In this document: piece after piece, positions 1 to 8,389 of the stretch
Numbering within the stretch: position 1 is the first letter of the stretch
Layout: each line of letters begins with the position of its first letter
Origin: Pedobacter steynii
GTDB lineage: Bacteria; Bacteroidota; Bacteroidia; Sphingobacteriales; Sphingobacteriaceae
Assembly: GCF_001721645.1 (NCBI RefSeq)
Contig: NZ_CP017141.1
Location: forward strand, 2,604,001-2,668,000
Direction: 5' to 3'
Length of the DNA: 64,000 nt
The notes under the pieces: model-generated
Told to the model about the DNA's origin: nothing
The model's database searches: none
What the model saw: the letters and a program-made list of their open reading frames with translations, nothing else
Translations under genes and position numbers: made by a program

Positions 1-147
1 ATCTGTAATGGAAAGCGTATCTCTTTTTATGGAGATCTGGATGCTGTCTTTTTTTATTTGCTGAGGAACGCTTGCGCTATTTCCCTGACAGCTAAACATA
101 AATACAACCGATGAGAGGGTCAGAGCAATGGTGTTGGAGAATTTCAT
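1..147 (-). CDS. Lipoprotein N-terminus, cut by the window edge
   Basis: The minus strand from ATG at 147 gives 49 stop-free codons that run off the window. The first 20 residues look like a lipoprotein signal: Lys2, a hydrophobic stretch, and a Cys at 20 preceded by Phe-Ser, a loose lipobox. After the Cys the chain becomes polar (QGNSASVPQQ), as expected for a tether. It lies beyond the terminator of the next gene, so it should have its own promoter. The function cannot be judged from so short a piece. Confidence 0.5.
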   Translation of the reverse strand, partial: MKFSNTIALTLSSVVFMFSCQGNSASVPQQIKKDSIQISIKRDTLSITD

Positions 148-171
148 TGATTTAGAGGTAGTGTTTTATCA

Positions 172-204
172 TAAAAAAAGTCCTCCCAGAGATTTAGGAG
201 GACT
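172..204 (-). terminator. Rho-independent terminator of the NlpC/P60 gene
   Basis: On the minus strand an 8-bp perfect stem (AGTCCTCC with GGAGGACT, 10-nt loop) is followed by a run of T residues, 25 nt after the stop codon of the NlpC/P60 gene. Confidence 0.8.
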
Positions 205-229
205 CAATATATATTTTTGTATGCTGAGG

Positions 230-784
230 TTACTCCTCAATCAGGTCATTTTTTACAGGGTCTAAAATTCTGCCACCCTTATAAAAATACCTGGAATAAT
301 AAGGTTCGTTTAAATTGCTGATCACCACTCCGCGACTGGAGGATGCATGAGCGAAGCGGTTATCACCCAGATAAATGCCAATATGCGTAATGCTACGGCT
401 TTTGATCTTAAAGAATACCAGGTCTCCTTCTTTTAACTCATCTTTTGGCAATGGGTCTACCATGCTAAAGATGTCACGTGAATTGCGGAGTATAGTGGTG
501 TTGAAAACTTTATCGTAAATGGCTTTTGTGAAAGCAGAACAATCAATGCCTCTTTTGGTATTTCCTCCAAATCGGTAAGGAGTTCCAATCCATTCATAAA
601 TGAATTTGTAGAGTTTTATATTAGACGTTGCATCTACCGCAACACCCATTACCTGAGAAAAATATTGGGAAGCTAAATTATCAGGGTCTTCTAATTTATT
701 GGTTTCTTTTGTTTTTGTCTGTGCTTGAGCTGCAGAAAGGCTGCACACGACAATGAGGGTAGAAAACAAAAATTTTTTTATCAT
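230..784 (-). CDS. NlpC/P60 family cell-wall peptidase (C40)
   Basis: Exported cysteine peptidase expected to cut peptide bridges or stems of peptidoglycan in the periplasm. The protein has 184 residues: a signal peptide (1-21, ending AQA), a short linker, then the NlpC/P60 domain from about 60. The catalytic Cys82 is in GIDCSAF, His134 in THIGIY and a further His at 146 in FAHAS, the usual C-H-H set. I chose the ATG at 784 because it opens a proper signal peptide. The longer reading from 853 adds 23 unlikely residues and would run into the promoter at 851-882. It is a single gene with its own promoter and terminator, divergent from pdhA. The protein is a bare catalytic domain without SH3 or LysM modules, so its targeting is unknown. 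Confidence 0.9.
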   Translation of the reverse strand: MIKKFLFSTLIVVCSLSAAQAQTKTKETNKLEDPDNLASQYFSQVMGVAVDATSNIKLYKFIYEWIGTPYRFGGNTKRGIDCSAFTKAIYDKVFNTTILRNSRDIFSMVDPLPKDELKEGDLVFFKIKSRSITHIGIYLGDNRFAHASSSRGVVISNLNEPYYSRYFYKGGRILDPVKNDLIEE

Positions 785-850
785 ACTATTAAGTTTGGGT
801 AATAGACACTTACACTTAAACGTACACCACTGGGGCTTATTGTCCGGTGC

Positions 851-882
851 CAAAACTATGTATTTTACAAATGTTATCCAAA
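851..882 (-). promoter_or_regulatory. Bacteroidota-type promoter for the NlpC/P60 gene
   Basis: On the minus strand TTTG (879-882) is followed after 20 nt by TAGTTTTG (851-858), matching the -33/-7 consensus TTTG-N19/20-TAnnTTTG. The predicted transcript starts near 845, about 60 nt before the ATG at 784. Confidence 0.6.
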
Positions 883-974
883 TGTAAAATGTTTAAATCT
901 AAAAGTTATCCACATTATATGTAACCTTAGTGTTCATTTTACATGTATTTCTTCTATATGTTGCAATAAAAAAG

Positions 975-982
975 TAGATTTG
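975..982 (+). promoter_or_regulatory. pdhA: Candidate -7 element for pdhA
   Basis: TAGATTTG is a perfect TAnnTTTG, 30 nt before the pdhA ATG. No good TTTG is present at the -33 position, so the call rests on the -7 box alone. Confidence 0.4.
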
Positions 983-1011
983 CTCTTGTAAATAAAAACC
1001 AATACCCAAAA

Positions 1012-2007
1012 ATGAGTGCAGTAGAAATTAATAAAGATACCTATCTGAAGTGGTTTGAGTCGATGTTGCTGATGCGCAAGTTCGAAGAAAAAACAGGTCA
1101 ATTGTACGGACAACAGAAAATCCGTGGTTTTTGTCACCTATACATAGGTCAGGAAGCTGTGGTAGCAGGAGCTATTTCGGCACTACAACCAGAAGATTCT
1201 ATGATCACTGCCTACCGCGATCATGCACATGCTTTAGCAAAAGGTGTGAGTGCAAACAGCATTATGGCAGAGATGTATGGTAAAGCTACCGGATGTTCTA
1301 AAGGAAAAGGTGGTTCTATGCACATGTTTAGCAAAGAACATAACTTTTACGGTGGACATGGTATCGTTGGTGGACAAATTCCATTAGGAGCAGGTATCGC
1401 TTTCGCTGAGAAATATAAAGGCACTAAAAATGTAAACGTTTGTTACATGGGTGACGGCGCTGTTCGTCAGGGTGCTTTAAACGAAGCCTTTAACATGGCG
1501 ATGTTATGGAAATTACCTGTCATCTTTGTTTGTGAAAACAACGGTTATGCAATGGGAACCTCTGTGGAGCGTACTACAAACATGACTGATATATATAAAA
1601 TAGGTTTAGGTTTTGATATGCCATGTGCACCGGTAGACGGAATGGATCCTGTTGCAGTTCACACTGCAATGGATGAAGCTGCTCAACGTGCAAGAAATGG
1701 CGATGGACCTACATTCTTAGAGATCAGAACTTACCGTTACCGCGGCCACTCGATGTCTGATCCTGCAAAATATCGTTCTAAAGACGAATTGGAATCTTAC
1801 AAAACCAAAGATCCTATTGAAGCGGTTAGAGAAACGATCCTTCAGGAAAAATATGCTGATCAGGCCTGGATCGAAGAGATCGAAGCAAAAGTGAAACAAA
1901 TTGTTGATGATGCTGTTAAATTTGCAGAGGAGTCACCTTGGCCGGAAGCATCAGAATTGTATCAGGATGTTTATGTACAACAGGATTATCCTTACGTACA
2001 AGATTAA
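1012..2007 (+). CDS. pdhA: Pyruvate dehydrogenase E1 component, alpha subunit
   Basis: Half of the thiamine-diphosphate-dependent E1 enzyme that decarboxylates pyruvate and passes the acetyl group to lipoyl-E2. The protein has 331 residues, normal for the alpha chain of the alpha2-beta2 type. The ThDP motif runs from GDG (147-149) to NN (176-177), and the conserved loop with YRYRGHSMSDP lies near 242-252. The E2 gene follows after 30 nt, so the two form an operon. The beta subunit needed for activity is not adjacent and must be encoded elsewhere, an arrangement I recall from other Bacteroidota. A branched-chain E1-alpha is the alternative, but the adjacent E2 and the motif set favour pyruvate. 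Confidence 0.95.
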   Translation: MSAVEINKDTYLKWFESMLLMRKFEEKTGQLYGQQKIRGFCHLYIGQEAVVAGAISALQPEDSMITAYRDHAHALAKGVSANSIMAEMYGKATGCSKGKGGSMHMFSKEHNFYGGHGIVGGQIPLGAGIAFAEKYKGTKNVNVCYMGDGAVRQGALNEAFNMAMLWKLPVIFVCENNGYAMGTSVERTTNMTDIYKIGLGFDMPCAPVDGMDPVAVHTAMDEAAQRARNGDGPTFLEIRTYRYRGHSMSDPAKYRSKDELESYKTKDPIEAVRETILQEKYADQAWIEEIEAKVKQIVDDAVKFAEESPWPEASELYQDVYVQQDYPYVQD

Positions 2008-2037
2008 TTTAGAACGCATTTCATTTAATAATATAGA

Positions 2038-3690
2038 ATGGCTGAAATAGTTAGAATGCCCAAAATGAGCGACACCATGACTGAAGGTGTGATGGCGAAG
2101 TGGCATAAAAAAGTTGGCGATAAAGTTAAAAGTGGCGATGTAATGGCCGAAGTGGAAACCGATAAGGCAACCATGGATTTAGAGTCATATTGGGATGGTA
2201 CCGTTTTGTACATTGGTGTAGAAGAAGGTAAAGCTGTTCCTGTTGATGCGGTGATTGCTGTCATAGGTAAAGAAGGCGAAGATTATAAAGCAGCGTTGGA
2301 TGCTGAAGGTGCTGCGGCCCCATCAGCTGAAGCGAAGCCGGCAACGGATGCCGCTCCTGCAGAAAAACCTGCTGAAGATAAAAAAGAAACACCTGCTGGT
2401 ATTACGGATGCGGATTTAGAAAAAATGGGTGTTACTGTAGTAAGAATGCCTTTGCTAAGTGATACGATGACTGAAGGCGTGATCGCTGAGTGGCATAAAA
2501 AAGTTGGTGACAAAATTAAGAACGATGATATTCTTGCCGATGTGGAAACCGATAAGGCGACTATGGAGGTTATGGGATACGCAGACGGAACTTTATTACA
2601 TATTGGTGTTGAAAAAGGTGCAGCAGCTAAAGTGAACGGAATTATCGCGATTGTTGGTCCTGAAGGGACTGATATCAGTGGTATTCTTGCGCAAGGCGAT
2701 GCTCCGGCAAAACCTGCAGCAGATAAAAAAGCAGATGCTCCGGTAGCAGAAAGCGCTCCGTCTGTAACAGCAGAAGCCGCGACTGAAGGTTCAGATCGCG
2801 TAAAAGCATCTCCTCTGGCAAAGAGAATTGCGAAAGACAAAGGTATTGACCTTGCTCAGGTAGCAGGCAGTGCTGATGGCGGACGTATCATCAAAAAAGA
2901 CATTGAAAACTTCAAGCCAGCTGCAGCAGCGCCTGCACCGGCAGAGACAACTTCTGCAGCTCCTGCAGAAAAACAAGCTCAGGTAAGTATTCCTCAGTTT
3001 ATCGGCGAAGAGAAATATACAGAGAAACCGGTTACTCAGATGCGTAAAGTAATTGCTAAACGTTTATCTGAAAGCCTATTTACAGCGCCGCATTTCTATT
3101 TAACAATGGCTATTGATATGGATGGTGCAATTGCTGCACGTACTAAGATCAATGAATATGCGCCTGTTAAAATCTCTTTCAATGATATGGTCTTAAAAGC
3201 AGTTGCGATTGCTTTAAAACAACATCCTAATGTTAACTCTTCGTGGTTGGGCGATAAAATCCGTTACAATGAGCATGTAAACATTGGTGTAGCAGTAGCT
3301 GTTGAAGATGGTCTATTGGTTCCTGTAGTTCGTTTTGCAGACGGTAAATCACTATCTCATATCTCTGCGGAAGTAAAAGATTTTGCACAACGTGCTAAAG
3401 CGAAAAAATTACAACCTGCTGATTGGGAAGGTTCGACTTTCACTATCTCTAACTTAGGAATGTTTGGAATTGATGAATTTACAGCGATCATTAACCCACC
3501 TGATGCCTGTATCCTTGCAATTGGAGGAATCTCTCAGGTTCCAGTGGTTAAAAACGGTGCAGTAGTTCCAGGGAATGTCATGAAAGTAACCTTAAGTTGT
3601 GATCACCGCGTGGTGGATGGTGCAACAGGATCTGCTTTCTTACAGACACTAAAAGCATTGTTAGAAGAACCAGTAAGGTTATTGGTTTAA
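2038..3690 (+). CDS. pdhC: Dihydrolipoamide acetyltransferase (E2) of pyruvate dehydrogenase
   Basis: Core of the pyruvate dehydrogenase complex; moves the acetyl group from lipoate to CoA. The order in 550 residues is: lipoyl domain 1 (1-80, lipoylated Lys43 in TDKATMD), Ala/Pro linker, lipoyl domain 2 (133-212, Lys173 in TDKATME), Ala/Pro linker, E1/E3-binding domain (254-292, KASPLAKRIAKDKGIDL), linker, catalytic domain (about 320-550) with the active-site motif DHRVVDG at 522-528. The two lipoyl domains are close copies. It follows pdhA by 30 nt and ends at a terminator. The low-complexity linkers produce long antisense frames that are not genes. It is labelled acetyltransferase on the strength of the pdhA partner. 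Confidence 0.94.
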   Translation: MAEIVRMPKMSDTMTEGVMAKWHKKVGDKVKSGDVMAEVETDKATMDLESYWDGTVLYIGVEEGKAVPVDAVIAVIGKEGEDYKAALDAEGAAAPSAEAKPATDAAPAEKPAEDKKETPAGITDADLEKMGVTVVRMPLLSDTMTEGVIAEWHKKVGDKIKNDDILADVETDKATMEVMGYADGTLLHIGVEKGAAAKVNGIIAIVGPEGTDISGILAQGDAPAKPAADKKADAPVAESAPSVTAEAATEGSDRVKASPLAKRIAKDKGIDLAQVAGSADGGRIIKKDIENFKPAAAAPAPAETTSAAPAEKQAQVSIPQFIGEEKYTEKPVTQMRKVIAKRLSESLFTAPHFYLTMAIDMDGAIAARTKINEYAPVKISFNDMVLKAVAIALKQHPNVNSSWLGDKIRYNEHVNIGVAVAVEDGLLVPVVRFADGKSLSHISAEVKDFAQRAKAKKLQPADWEGSTFTISNLGMFGIDEFTAIINPPDACILAIGGISQVPVVKNGAVVPGNVMKVTLSCDHRVVDGATGSAFLQTLKALLEEPVRLLV

Positions 3691-3707
3691 AATATTTAAA
3701 TAATCTG

Positions 3708-3732
3708 AAAAGCTGCCTCGGCAGCTTTTTTT
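3708..3732 (+). terminator. Terminator of the pdhA-pdhC operon
   Basis: AGCTGC-CTCG-GCAGCT stem with a four-base loop, preceded by AAA and followed by seven T, 18 nt after the E2 stop codon. Confidence 0.85.
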
Positions 3733-3749
3733 ATGCCTGTTACTTTTTG

Positions 3750-3757
3750 TACTTTTG
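3750..3757 (+). promoter_or_regulatory. hisS: -7 element at hisS; probably leaderless transcript
   Basis: TACTTTTG is a perfect TAnnTTTG ending only 5 nt before the hisS ATG at 3763. If transcription starts at the usual distance, the mRNA begins at or next to the start codon. Confidence 0.5.
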
Positions 3758-3762
3758 TCGCT

Positions 3763-5148
3763 ATGTCGAATATTAAACCTTCTCTAGTTAAAGGAACCCG
3801 TGATTTTTCACCTCAGGAAATGGTCAAACGCAATTATATTTTTGATACTATAAAAACGGTATTTAAAAAATATGGATATGCGGAAATACAAACCCCAACG
3901 ATGGAAAACCTGAGTACTTTAACAGGTAAATACGGAGATGAAGGAGATAAACTGATCTTTAAGATTTTAAACAGCGGGGATTTCCTTTCTAAAGTAAATC
4001 CGGAATTGCTGGCCAATGCCAACTCCCAAAAATTGATTTCATCAATTAGTGAGAAAGCATTAAGATATGATTTAACTGTGCCTTTTGCCCGTTACGTGGT
4101 GATGCACCAGAATGAAATTTCCCTGCCTTTTAAGCGCTTCCAGGTTCAGCCTGTGTGGAGAGCTGACCGGCCACAGAAAGGTCGCTACAGAGAGTTCTAT
4201 CAGTGTGATGTGGATGTAGTAGGATCAGATAGCTTATTGAATGAAGCAGAATTTGTATTGATCTATCAGGAAGCCCTGAGTAATCTTGGTCTGAAAGATT
4301 TTACCATCAAGCTGAACAACCGTAAAATATTATCGGGAATTGCTGAAATTATCGGTAAGCCAGAGTTGATCATAGACATGACTGTTGCGATTGATAAACT
4401 GGATAAAATTGGTTTGGATGGCGTAAGTAAAGAACTCCTTGAGCGTGGATTTACAGAAGCGGACCTGGAGAAATTAAAACCGGTAATTTTATTGCAGGGA
4501 AGTAATGAAGAGAAATTGCATAGCCTTCGTGCCGTTCTTGCAGATTCAGCGACCGGAATGAATGGCATTGCAGAGATTGAAACGGTTTTCAGATATATAA
4601 AAGGATTACTACAGGCTAACCCGGAACTTAATCCGGATTTAGAGTTAGACATAACCCTTGCCCGTGGTTTAAATTATTATACTGGTTGTATTTTTGAAGT
4701 GAAAACCAATGAAGCTGCAATGGGAAGTATTGGAGGAGGTGGTCGTTACGATGACCTGACTGGAATGTTTGGCCTGAAAGGATTAACTGGAGTTGGCATT
4801 TCTTTTGGTGCCGACCGGATTTACGATGTATTGTTGGAATTAAACCTTTTCCCTGAATCTGTAGCAGCAGGAACAAAAGTTCTGATCAGTAATTTTGATG
4901 AAGGTGCAGAAATATATGCCCTGCCAATCGTCCAGCAATTGAGGAATGCAAATATCGCAGCTGAGTTATATCCTAGTGCAGCAAAGCTTAAAAAACAAAT
5001 GAGTTATGCAGATGCCAAGAACATTCCATACGTCATTCTGATTGGAAGCGAAGAAATGCAAAATGGGGAACTGACTTTAAAAGATATGCATAGTGGGCAA
5101 CAGGATAAATTATCCCTGGAAGCCATTATTGAAAGAATTAAGGATTAA
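3763..5148 (+). CDS. hisS: Histidine--tRNA ligase
   Basis: Charges tRNA-His with histidine in the cytoplasm. The protein has 461 residues, typical of class II HisRS. Visible signatures are the N-terminal KGTRDFSP, motif 2 around QPVWRADRPQKGRYREFYQ, the His-A loop GLNYYTG, motif 3 region GGGGRYDDL...GVGISFGADR, and a C-terminal anticodon-binding domain from about 365. The ATG at 3763 is preferred over 3733 because the family normally begins just before KGTRDF and the extra residues would overlap the promoter element. Its stop overlaps the convergent NTF2-like gene by 4 nt, with no terminator hairpin between them. Confidence 0.96.
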   Translation: MSNIKPSLVKGTRDFSPQEMVKRNYIFDTIKTVFKKYGYAEIQTPTMENLSTLTGKYGDEGDKLIFKILNSGDFLSKVNPELLANANSQKLISSISEKALRYDLTVPFARYVVMHQNEISLPFKRFQVQPVWRADRPQKGRYREFYQCDVDVVGSDSLLNEAEFVLIYQEALSNLGLKDFTIKLNNRKILSGIAEIIGKPELIIDMTVAIDKLDKIGLDGVSKELLERGFTEADLEKLKPVILLQGSNEEKLHSLRAVLADSATGMNGIAEIETVFRYIKGLLQANPELNPDLELDITLARGLNYYTGCIFEVKTNEAAMGSIGGGGRYDDLTGMFGLKGLTGVGISFGADRIYDVLLELNLFPESVAAGTKVLISNFDEGAEIYALPIVQQLRNANIAAELYPSAAKLKKQMSYADAKNIPYVILIGSEEMQNGELTLKDMHSGQQDKLSLEAIIERIKD

Positions 5149-5624
5149 TCTTTGGATAATTCTTTCTCCATATAAGCAGCCAGTTTTGTGCTGGCTTGCT
5201 TTCTTACCTTATTTTTGAGAAATGAGGTCCATCCTAATAATAATCCGGTTAATCCCAGGGACTGTTTTGACCAGTTATAGAAGTTGAAATGATCAGTATG
5301 TCTAATGATTTTGCCATTTTCAATAATAAAGCTGGCGTCAATCCGATTCAACACTTTTCTACCAGTTGCAGAAAAGGTATAATAAGCGTCCCAGTGAGCC
5401 CTTACGCCCTGTTCCTCTGCTCTGATATCACTAAAGTCGATGCGCATATCTTTCCCACCTTTTATCAACATTGCCCACATTGCACATACTTCTTTTGCAT
5501 TTAGATTTACAAAAGCTTCGTCGCTAAATGTGGCCTGGTCACTATAGCATTCCTGCATAGTGGCCACATCTTTGTTCTGAAAAGCAGTATAGAATTTGGT
5601 AATGAGCGCTTCGTTGGCATTCAT
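5145..5624 (-). CDS. SnoaL/NTF2-like fold protein
   Basis: A 159-residue cytoplasmic protein with the pattern of the SnoaL-like/NTF2 superfamily: an N-terminal helix with ALITKFYTAFQNKDVATMQECY, then a strand with AHWDAYYTFSATGRKV and the closing strand IIRHTDHFNFYNW. Members bind small hydrophobic ligands or act as isomerases or ester-forming enzymes, but the substrate cannot be read from sequence. The C-terminal 40 residues, with a basic tail, extend beyond the core fold. It stands alone, convergent with hisS (4-nt overlap). Annotation beyond the fold is not justified. Confidence 0.8.
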   Translation of the reverse strand: MNANEALITKFYTAFQNKDVATMQECYSDQATFSDEAFVNLNAKEVCAMWAMLIKGGKDMRIDFSDIRAEEQGVRAHWDAYYTFSATGRKVLNRIDASFIIENGKIIRHTDHFNFYNWSKQSLGLTGLLLGWTSFLKNKVRKQASTKLAAYMEKELSKD

Positions 5625-5678
5625 ATCGTTTTATTAATTTGAGTTAAGATACGAATTTCCGGGGAACAGCTTACCAGA

Positions 5679-6071
5679 TTAATAAACCTTCCCTGCAAGA
5701 ATCCCCTCAATTCTGTCCAGAAGATCATCAATGTCGAAAGGCTTGGCCAGGAAACCATTAGGCTTGAACGCACCATGTTGGATATTCTCTTCAGTATACC
5801 TTGCTGAGATCATCAGTACGGGGATGTCTGCGGTGCTGGCTTCAGACCTCAATTGGGTTAGCAGTTCCCTGCCATCCCCATCAGGAAGCATAATGTCCAT
5901 GATGACCAGATCAGGCTTAAGTTGTTCAATATGCATCATCATATCTACACTTTTATTCAGACCTGTTACCTTATAAGCTTCACTTTGTAAAATTAGGGTG
6001 ATGACATCAAGGATGGCATGATTGTCTTCAATGACAAGTATGTTTTTGTAAATCTTAGAGCTATTTGCCAA
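5679..6071 (-). CDS. Single-domain response regulator (receiver only)
   Basis: A stand-alone CheY-like receiver of about 130 residues. It shows the acidic pocket in VIEDN, the phospho-acceptor Asp in LVIMDIMLPDG, the Thr/Ser position in MISAR and the conserved Lys in LAKPFD. No output domain follows, so it must act by protein contact or in a phosphorelay. No kinase gene is adjacent. There is no ATG near the natural N-terminus. I place the start at TTG 6071 (Met-ANSSKIYKNILVIEDN), because a perfect -7 box (6095-6102) lies inside the longer reading that starts at TTG 6110. That longer version would contain its own promoter. Confidence 0.8.
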   Translation of the reverse strand: MANSSKIYKNILVIEDNHAILDVITLILQSEAYKVTGLNKSVDMMMHIEQLKPDLVIMDIMLPDGDGRELLTQLRSEASTADIPVLMISARYTEENIQHGAFKPNGFLAKPFDIDDLLDRIEGILAGKVY

Positions 6072-6094
6072 AATCGGAATGTGTTTTAGGAATA

Positions 6095-6102
6095 CAAATA
6101 TA
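6095..6102 (-). promoter_or_regulatory. -7 element of the receiver gene
   Basis: On the minus strand the sequence reads TATATTTG, a perfect TAnnTTTG, 23 nt before the TTG start at 6071. It argues against the longer start at 6110. Confidence 0.45.
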
Positions 6103-6256
6103 TTTAACAAGATTGATTTGTTTATATATTATTTGATTTTTATAAACAGAGTTCTGTAAATAGCCTGCTACAGAGCAATAAAAATGCTAAGCAAAAAAAA
6201 TGAACTAAAATGAAACCTTTTGCTTATTAACCCGTCTTATGTATAAGTTTTAGGTT

Positions 6257-6296
6257 AAAAAAAAAGGTGCAATTGTGGCGATTGTGCCTTTTTTAT
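6257..6296. terminator. Terminator after the TetR/ABC1-kinase operon
   Basis: AGGTGCAAT pairs with ATTGTGCCT (two G-U pairs, 7-nt loop), flanked by A-runs on one side and T-runs on the other, so it could work in both directions. It sits 14 nt past the minus-strand ABC1-kinase stop codon. Confidence 0.7.
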
Positions 6297-6309
6297 TTGC
6301 AGCAATATT

Positions 6310-7611
6310 TTACTGAAGATGCGGCTGAAAACTGTCTGTATTGACCAGCGCTTTTAGCTCTTGCAGAATTGTATATAGACCAAAATTGGTACGGTTTACG
6401 TAAATGAAATGTTTAACTCCTCTGGCTTGCTTAAATTCAGGCATAGTGGCTACTTTCTCTGCATACGCATACAACTGTTCAAAGAATTCAGGTTTACTGA
6501 AATCAAATGTTTTGCTGGTGTATGGACGGGCAAATAATTCAATCATTTCCCGGTATGCTTTGTAGTAAAATTCTATTTGACTTTCTGTATCGTCTTTGTG
6601 AATCATGTCGAGTTGACGGAAAGCCGCAATGGTTTTAGCCTTGTCTTTAATTACATCTGTCGAAATCAGCGAGAAGAAAGGATGATAGAAATCATCTGGC
6701 ATCTCTTTAATACAACCAAAATCTATGACACCCAGTTTTTCATCAGGAGTAATCATAAAATTACCTGGATGGGGATCCGCGTGTACGGCCCTGAGCTCAT
6801 GCTGCTGAAAATTATAGAAATCCCATAAAGCCTGCCCGATTTTATTCCGAAGTTCCTGTGATGGGTTTGTTTTTAAAAACTCTTTTAGGTGCATCCCTTC
6901 AATCCAGTCCATCGTAATGATTCGTTTTCCGGATAGCGCTGGATAGTATTTTGGAAACACAACATTGTTCAGGTGTCTGCAAGCTTCAGAGAATTTGATA
7001 GATCTCTTCACTTCGAGTTCATAATCTGTCTCTTCAAGTAGTCTTTCTTCTACTTCTTTGATATAGATATTAAGGTCTTTTTCATTCATCCCCAGTAATC
7101 TGAAAGCAAAGGGCTTTACCAGTTTCAGATCTGAAGAGATGCTGTCACCAACTCCTGGATATTGTATTTTAACAGCCAGGGTCGTTCCATTTAACTCTGC
7201 CTGATGTACCTGTCCGATCGAGGCGGCATTACTCGAATGAATGTTAAAATTATCATAGATCTGATCAGGAGTTTTTCCGAAATTTTTGCTGAAAGTTCTG
7301 ACAATCAGCGGGCCGGAAAGAGGAGGTGCATTATATTGAGATTGTGTAAACTTGTCGACATAAGATTTGGGGAGTATGTTCTTGTCCATACTCAACATCT
7401 GTGCAATCTTTAAAGCACTGCCTTTAAGCTCACTGAGCGATTTATAAATGTCAGTTGCATTGTCTTCGTTTAGCTCGTCTCTACTCAGACCAGGATTGAA
7501 TAGCTTTTTCGAATAATGTTTGATGTAATTTCCGCCGATCTGAATTCCTGTTTTTACAAATTTCGCTGATCTCTGTCCCTTTGTTACGGGAATGCTTTCC
7601 TGCTCTTTCAT
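6310..7611 (-). CDS. ABC1/AarF/UbiB-family kinase-like protein
   Basis: An atypical protein-kinase-like ATPase of the ABC1/ADCK/UbiB family, 433 residues. The family hallmark is visible near residues 62-72 as LKGSALKIAQ, the KxGQ-type motif that replaces the usual glycine loop. A QVHQAEL strand with AVKIQYPG (VAIK-like Lys), HADPHPGNF (catalytic loop) and VIDFGC (metal-binding DFG) follow. Members influence quinone biosynthesis or lipid homeostasis. It lies 5 nt downstream of a TetR-family gene in the same operon, an arrangement I know from other Bacteroidota. Whether this protein serves menaquinone synthesis is not shown here. No C-terminal membrane segments are evident, unlike classical UbiB. 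Confidence 0.9.
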   Translation of the reverse strand: MKEQESIPVTKGQRSAKFVKTGIQIGGNYIKHYSKKLFNPGLSRDELNEDNATDIYKSLSELKGSALKIAQMLSMDKNILPKSYVDKFTQSQYNAPPLSGPLIVRTFSKNFGKTPDQIYDNFNIHSSNAASIGQVHQAELNGTTLAVKIQYPGVGDSISSDLKLVKPFAFRLLGMNEKDLNIYIKEVEERLLEETDYELEVKRSIKFSEACRHLNNVVFPKYYPALSGKRIITMDWIEGMHLKEFLKTNPSQELRNKIGQALWDFYNFQQHELRAVHADPHPGNFMITPDEKLGVIDFGCIKEMPDDFYHPFFSLISTDVIKDKAKTIAAFRQLDMIHKDDTESQIEFYYKAYREMIELFARPYTSKTFDFSKPEFFEQLYAYAEKVATMPEFKQARGVKHFIYVNRTNFGLYTILQELKALVNTDSFQPHLQ

Positions 7612-7616
7612 GAATA

Positions 7617-8270
7617 TTAAAGCCCCATCTTTTCTTTGAATTTACCATTTCTGGAAAGAAATTTTCCGTAATCCAGCAGGTTGTCCAGTGGAGAGCGCTC
7701 AAAAAGGTCAAAGGTTACGTTGATGCCTTTTTCAATAGCCTCATCTGTTTTCTCGAATCCGGAGCTATCGTCATTTATCCAGAAATTCAGAATAAAACCA
7801 AACTGAATCCATACGGCATCTTTGTATCTTTTGCTCAAAAATTTACGGTCGGCAAGTTCTCCATTGTCTAGGCCTTCATTGATGATTTGTTCCGCGAAAT
7901 TTTCAAAAATGGGTTTTACACCTGATAAAACATCTGGGGTACTGAATTTATTGTTAGTAGACTTTAACGTATAAATGATGAAACTCCTTTGTTTTTTTAA
8001 GACCTCTACATAGCTGTAGAAGAAGGCAAGGATCCGCTCGCGGGAGGAATACTGACTCCAGACTTCCTGGTCCTCGATAGTATTAATGGTCTCTAGGGTG
8101 AGCTCAACCCAGATGTTCTTTTCAATGCTCTCAAATGAGGCATAAGACTCATAGAAATCAGCTTCTGAAATTTTTAACTTCTTAACGAAACTGTATACTG
8201 ATTTTGGTTTTTCATCATTGCTAAGTACGTAGTCGATGTACGCATTCTTAATTTGCTGAGCCGTTGCCAT
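7617..8270 (-). CDS. TetR-family transcriptional regulator
   Basis: 217 residues with an N-terminal helix-turn-helix (about 1-50: IKNAYIDYVL...SVYSFVKKLKISEADFYESYASFESIEKNIW), which has the TetR order of helices and the YESY/F recognition region. An all-helical ligand-binding part follows, resembling the C-terminal domains of TetR_C_33-like proteins. It is the first gene of a two-gene operon with the ABC1-family kinase, 5 nt upstream. The tight pairing suggests that the regulator and kinase act in one membrane or lipid-related response. That is inference, as is autoregulation, for which I see no clear palindrome upstream. Confidence 0.82.
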   Translation of the reverse strand: MATAQQIKNAYIDYVLSNDEKPKSVYSFVKKLKISEADFYESYASFESIEKNIWVELTLETINTIEDQEVWSQYSSRERILAFFYSYVEVLKKQRSFIIYTLKSTNNKFSTPDVLSGVKPIFENFAEQIINEGLDNGELADRKFLSKRYKDAVWIQFGFILNFWINDDSSGFEKTDEAIEKGINVTFDLFERSPLDNLLDYGKFLSRNGKFKEKMGL

Positions 8271-8298
8271 TCCTTTTTATTTTAATAATAAACGTTAA

Positions 8299-8326
8299 AG
8301 CGGTCTGCTTAGTTTTGCAGACCGCT
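8299..8326 (-). terminator. Terminator of hutU
   Basis: A 10-bp perfect stem AGCGGTCTGC / GCAGACCGCT with an 8-nt loop, between the hutU stop and the TetR gene. The following minus-strand sequence is T-rich but not a clean T-run. Confidence 0.65.
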
Positions 8327-8389
8327 CAATTTAGCTTATTATTCCATCATAATTTTGTAATAAAAACAATAACGGAGCAACGGGAATTC

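Noticed and set aside
2283..2840. 185-residue minus-strand frame opposite the E2 linkers
   Set aside because: Ala/Ser-rich antisense shadow of the Ala/Pro linkers and lipoyl domains of a well-supported E2 gene.
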